From Campylorhamphus procurvoides (lineage: Eukaryota > Chordata > Aves > Passeriformes > Dendrocolaptidae), in assembly GCA_013396655.1 (NCBI GenBank), contig WBMV01003351.1, positions 620,001 to 684,000 of the forward strand: 64,000 nt of DNA. The letters are read 5' to 3'. Below, in pieces: positions 62,193 through 64,000 of this stretch. How positions within the stretch are numbered: position 1 is the first letter of the stretch; each line of letters begins with the position of its first letter. Below the pieces are notes generated by a model. It searched no databases, had not been told where the DNA came from, and saw only the letters and a program-made list of their open reading frames with translations. A program made the position numbers and the translations under genes.

Positions 62193-62839
62193 TACTCCAT
62201 GAAAGAAAAATGTGTATAAATGGTGGCAAGAGAGTTAGAGCCAGGAGGAGCATGAATTACAGAAGAAATTAAGACAGGATTATAATGTAAAAGAATGGAA
62301 GACTTAAGACCAGAAATTCACATCCACATCAGGAAGAGTCAAATCTGCATTAGCAATACCTCCTTTTCAGGAAAAAATCAGAAAATGATCCTAGAGCTGA
62401 TTCAGGAAATTGAAGTTTCCGCTGTCTGCCAGGAACAAGTTGATAGATTTTGTTACGGTACGCGTAATGTTGACATAGATATAACAGCAGGGAAAATGCT
62501 ACTGAACTGCATTGTCAGTGGGATAACCAGCACTGTTAGAGGAAAAATGTGAGCATACCCAGCTATAGAAATGGAACTTCAGCAGACTTCTTAGGGGCAC
62601 AGAAGAGATTTTAATGATTAGAAACCAGATCATATTGCAGCTATGTGAACAGTTTAGGAATATTTTACTATTGGTATGCACAAACTAAAAAAAAGATTTT
62701 TTTTTTTTTCCAGAGTGGGCTTAATCTACGTTCCAGGTAAATAACTTCCTGGATTGAAAGTTGAAATGAAGAGTCTGACATTAAAGCGTGACAGAAAACA
62801 GAAAGGCACTGACGAAGATTTTTGAGGTTTCTAAGTTAT

Positions 62840-63163
62840 TGTGCTGGTTCTGGCTGAAGTGGAGTTAATCTTTGCAGTGGTTGGGAGGTTGTGAAGGACA
62901 CAGATGGGACAACTGACACAAACTGATCAAAGGTATATTCCACATAACATGACATCATGCTCAGAATATAAAGTGGGGGGAACAAGAAGGAATGTGAGGG
63001 ATTTTTGGGGTGATGACGTTTGTCTTCCCAGGTAACTCTTATGCCTAATGGGGCCAGGAATCTCTGGATATGGCTGAACACCTGCCTGCCCATGGGAAGC
63101 AATGAATTAATTCCTTGTTTTCCTTTGCTTACGTGCACATCTTTTGCTTTCCTTATTAAACAG
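62840..63163 (+). mobile_element. LTR of the same avian ERV family (copy 3), 3' truncated
   Basis: Starts cleanly with TGTGCTGGTTCTGGCTGAAG and GGAGTTAATC, then ACACAAACTGATCAAAGGTA, CATGACATCATGCTCAG, a TATA box (ATATAAAG, about 62967-62974), TGACGTTTGTCTTCCCAGGT, ATGGCTGAACACCTGCCTGC, CCATGGGAAGCAATGAATTA and the poly(A) signal ATTAAA at 63155-63160. Three bases later the match ends; the CTGTCTTTATCTCAACCCAT block and the G-rich tail present in copy 1 are absent. The block between the start and GATCAAAGG is also shorter than in copy 1, so there is an internal deletion. The open frames on both strands here are chance frames. Confidence 0.88.
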
Positions 63164-64000
63164 GATGCTATAATATGCTATAACATAATTAGGTATTTTA
63201 AAATATATGATCTGAGTGGGATCTTGTAACATTATTAGTCACATTAAGACACTGAGGCCCCAAGACTCAGTCTTGAGGAAGAACTATGCCTGTCTTTTTC
63301 CTGAAATGAACAAACTGAAATTCTCTTCTGTTTCTGAAGTTAGTTCGTATGAAAATAAAAATCTAATCAAAGATAAACTTGATGCATATGACTTAATATT
63401 AGACCTGAAAATGAATGAATATCTGCACTCGTGAGGCCCCTTCAGAGTCCCTTCTCTCACTCCACCGTTCTTGTTGAACAGTTTTCAATATTTTCCTGAA
63501 TTAAATTCCAAACAACATACCTATGGACTTTTCTTGTGGATATATATGCACACACACAGACGCACACACACACAGATATATAAATTTACATATATGTGTA
63601 GATCTAATACTTTATATGAGAAGCATGCTCTTTCCTTTTTTGCTGCCTGCCTGTCAGCTGTTGCTCCAAATGGCATAGATCTCCTGTAGTTGCTGTGTCC
63701 TATCTGCCAGCCCCATGTGAGCACTCCACAGGGACATGTTAAATGCCACTAGAAGTGTATGGCTAGTCACATCAAGTGAACTGTCATTGCCTTCGGTTAA
63801 CTGAGCTTCTTTTTTTCCTTTGATGACAACTCTGGCTTCACTTTTATCTGCCAGAAAACAGCTTTTCAAAACTACGTGGATTTTTGTTCTAGTTTCTTTC
63901 GTTTTGTTTTTTTATTTCATTTCTTTTCCCTGGTTCAACATATCTCATAACTCCTCAGTAATAAATATTTTTTTTCATATTTAGTTCAGTATTTTGGGAG
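63164..64000. other. AT-rich DNA with a CA microsatellite, no gene
   Basis: Apart from a (CA)n repeat at 63549-63575 flanked by AT-rich purine/pyrimidine alternation, nothing is recognised. Overlapping 60-70 codon frames on both strands are chance. Confidence 0.5.
63549..63575. repeat. (CA)n microsatellite
   Basis: Imperfect CA dinucleotides interrupted by GACG, flanked by TATATAT and GATATATA, 27 bp. Confidence 0.9.

Larger units (their letters stand above)
59434..62839. other. Unique AT-rich stretch with two long A-rich tracts
   Basis: No gene is supported. It contains A-rich tracts at 61345-61492 and 62051-62192 and a possible exon at 62371-62457 within an 85-codon open frame, given as a finding. 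Confidence 0.5.

Noticed and set aside
1..64000. CRISPR arrays, bacterial operons, tRNA, rRNA or snRNA genes, telomeric repeats, intact retroviral coding regions
   Set aside because: None seen: direct repeats are simple or tandem duplications, no RNA gene signature was recognised, and the LTRs have no gag/pol/env-like sequence beside them. A covariance-model scan was not possible here.

Overview
This window looks like AT-rich nuclear DNA from a bird. The evidence is the repeat content. There are about fourteen recognisable pieces of CR1 LINE, several ending in the avian CR1 3' terminal motif (tandem CATAGAAT-like or ATTCTGTGA-like octamers). There are also three copies of one avian ERV-type LTR family and one LTR-like block of a different kind. 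I saw no mammalian SINEs or L1. A neoavian or passerine host is a reasonable guess from the LTR family, but I could not test it.

No intact protein-coding gene can be supported. The longest open frames are about 60-130 codons, the number expected by chance in 64 kb of AT-rich DNA, and several lie in, or antisense to, CR1 or LTR sequence. The window is therefore either a gene desert or the inside of one or more very long introns. A few splice-like signals are listed as hypotheses, the best being a possible 15-nt microexon at 32873-32887.

Layout. 1-1400: two minus-strand CR1 pieces in the wrong order. 1952-2312: LTR-like block. 3881-4480: solo LTR with TATA box, poly(A) signal and an 18-G run. 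4481-10634: unique AT-rich DNA. 10635-10722: CR1 tail. 10723-15612: unique DNA with T/G-rich and A/C-rich tracts and a candidate conserved element. 15613-16690: old, long CR1 copy containing a 26-bp perfect palindrome and a hexamer microsatellite. 16691-25211: unique. 25212-26905: two CR1 copies on opposite strands with a GATA/GACA microsatellite between them. 26906-35013: unique, with the microexon candidate. 35014-37918: three plus-strand CR1 pieces. 37919-42680: unique, with a palindrome cluster and a G-quadruplex motif. 42681-43169: second LTR. 43892-44080: tandem duplication and CR1 tail. 44081-48987: unique. 48988-49365, 51937-52063 and 59117-59433: minus-strand CR1 3' ends. 62840-63163: third LTR, missing its 3' end.

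Nothing here works together as a gene system. The most informative structural points are that all three LTRs of the main family lie on the plus strand while CR1 copies are mixed, that A/C-rich or T/G-rich simple tracts recur on both strands, and that there are perfect palindromes near 15.7 kb and 40.9 kb. All family assignments are from memory of consensus sequences and protein motifs; no database was searched.
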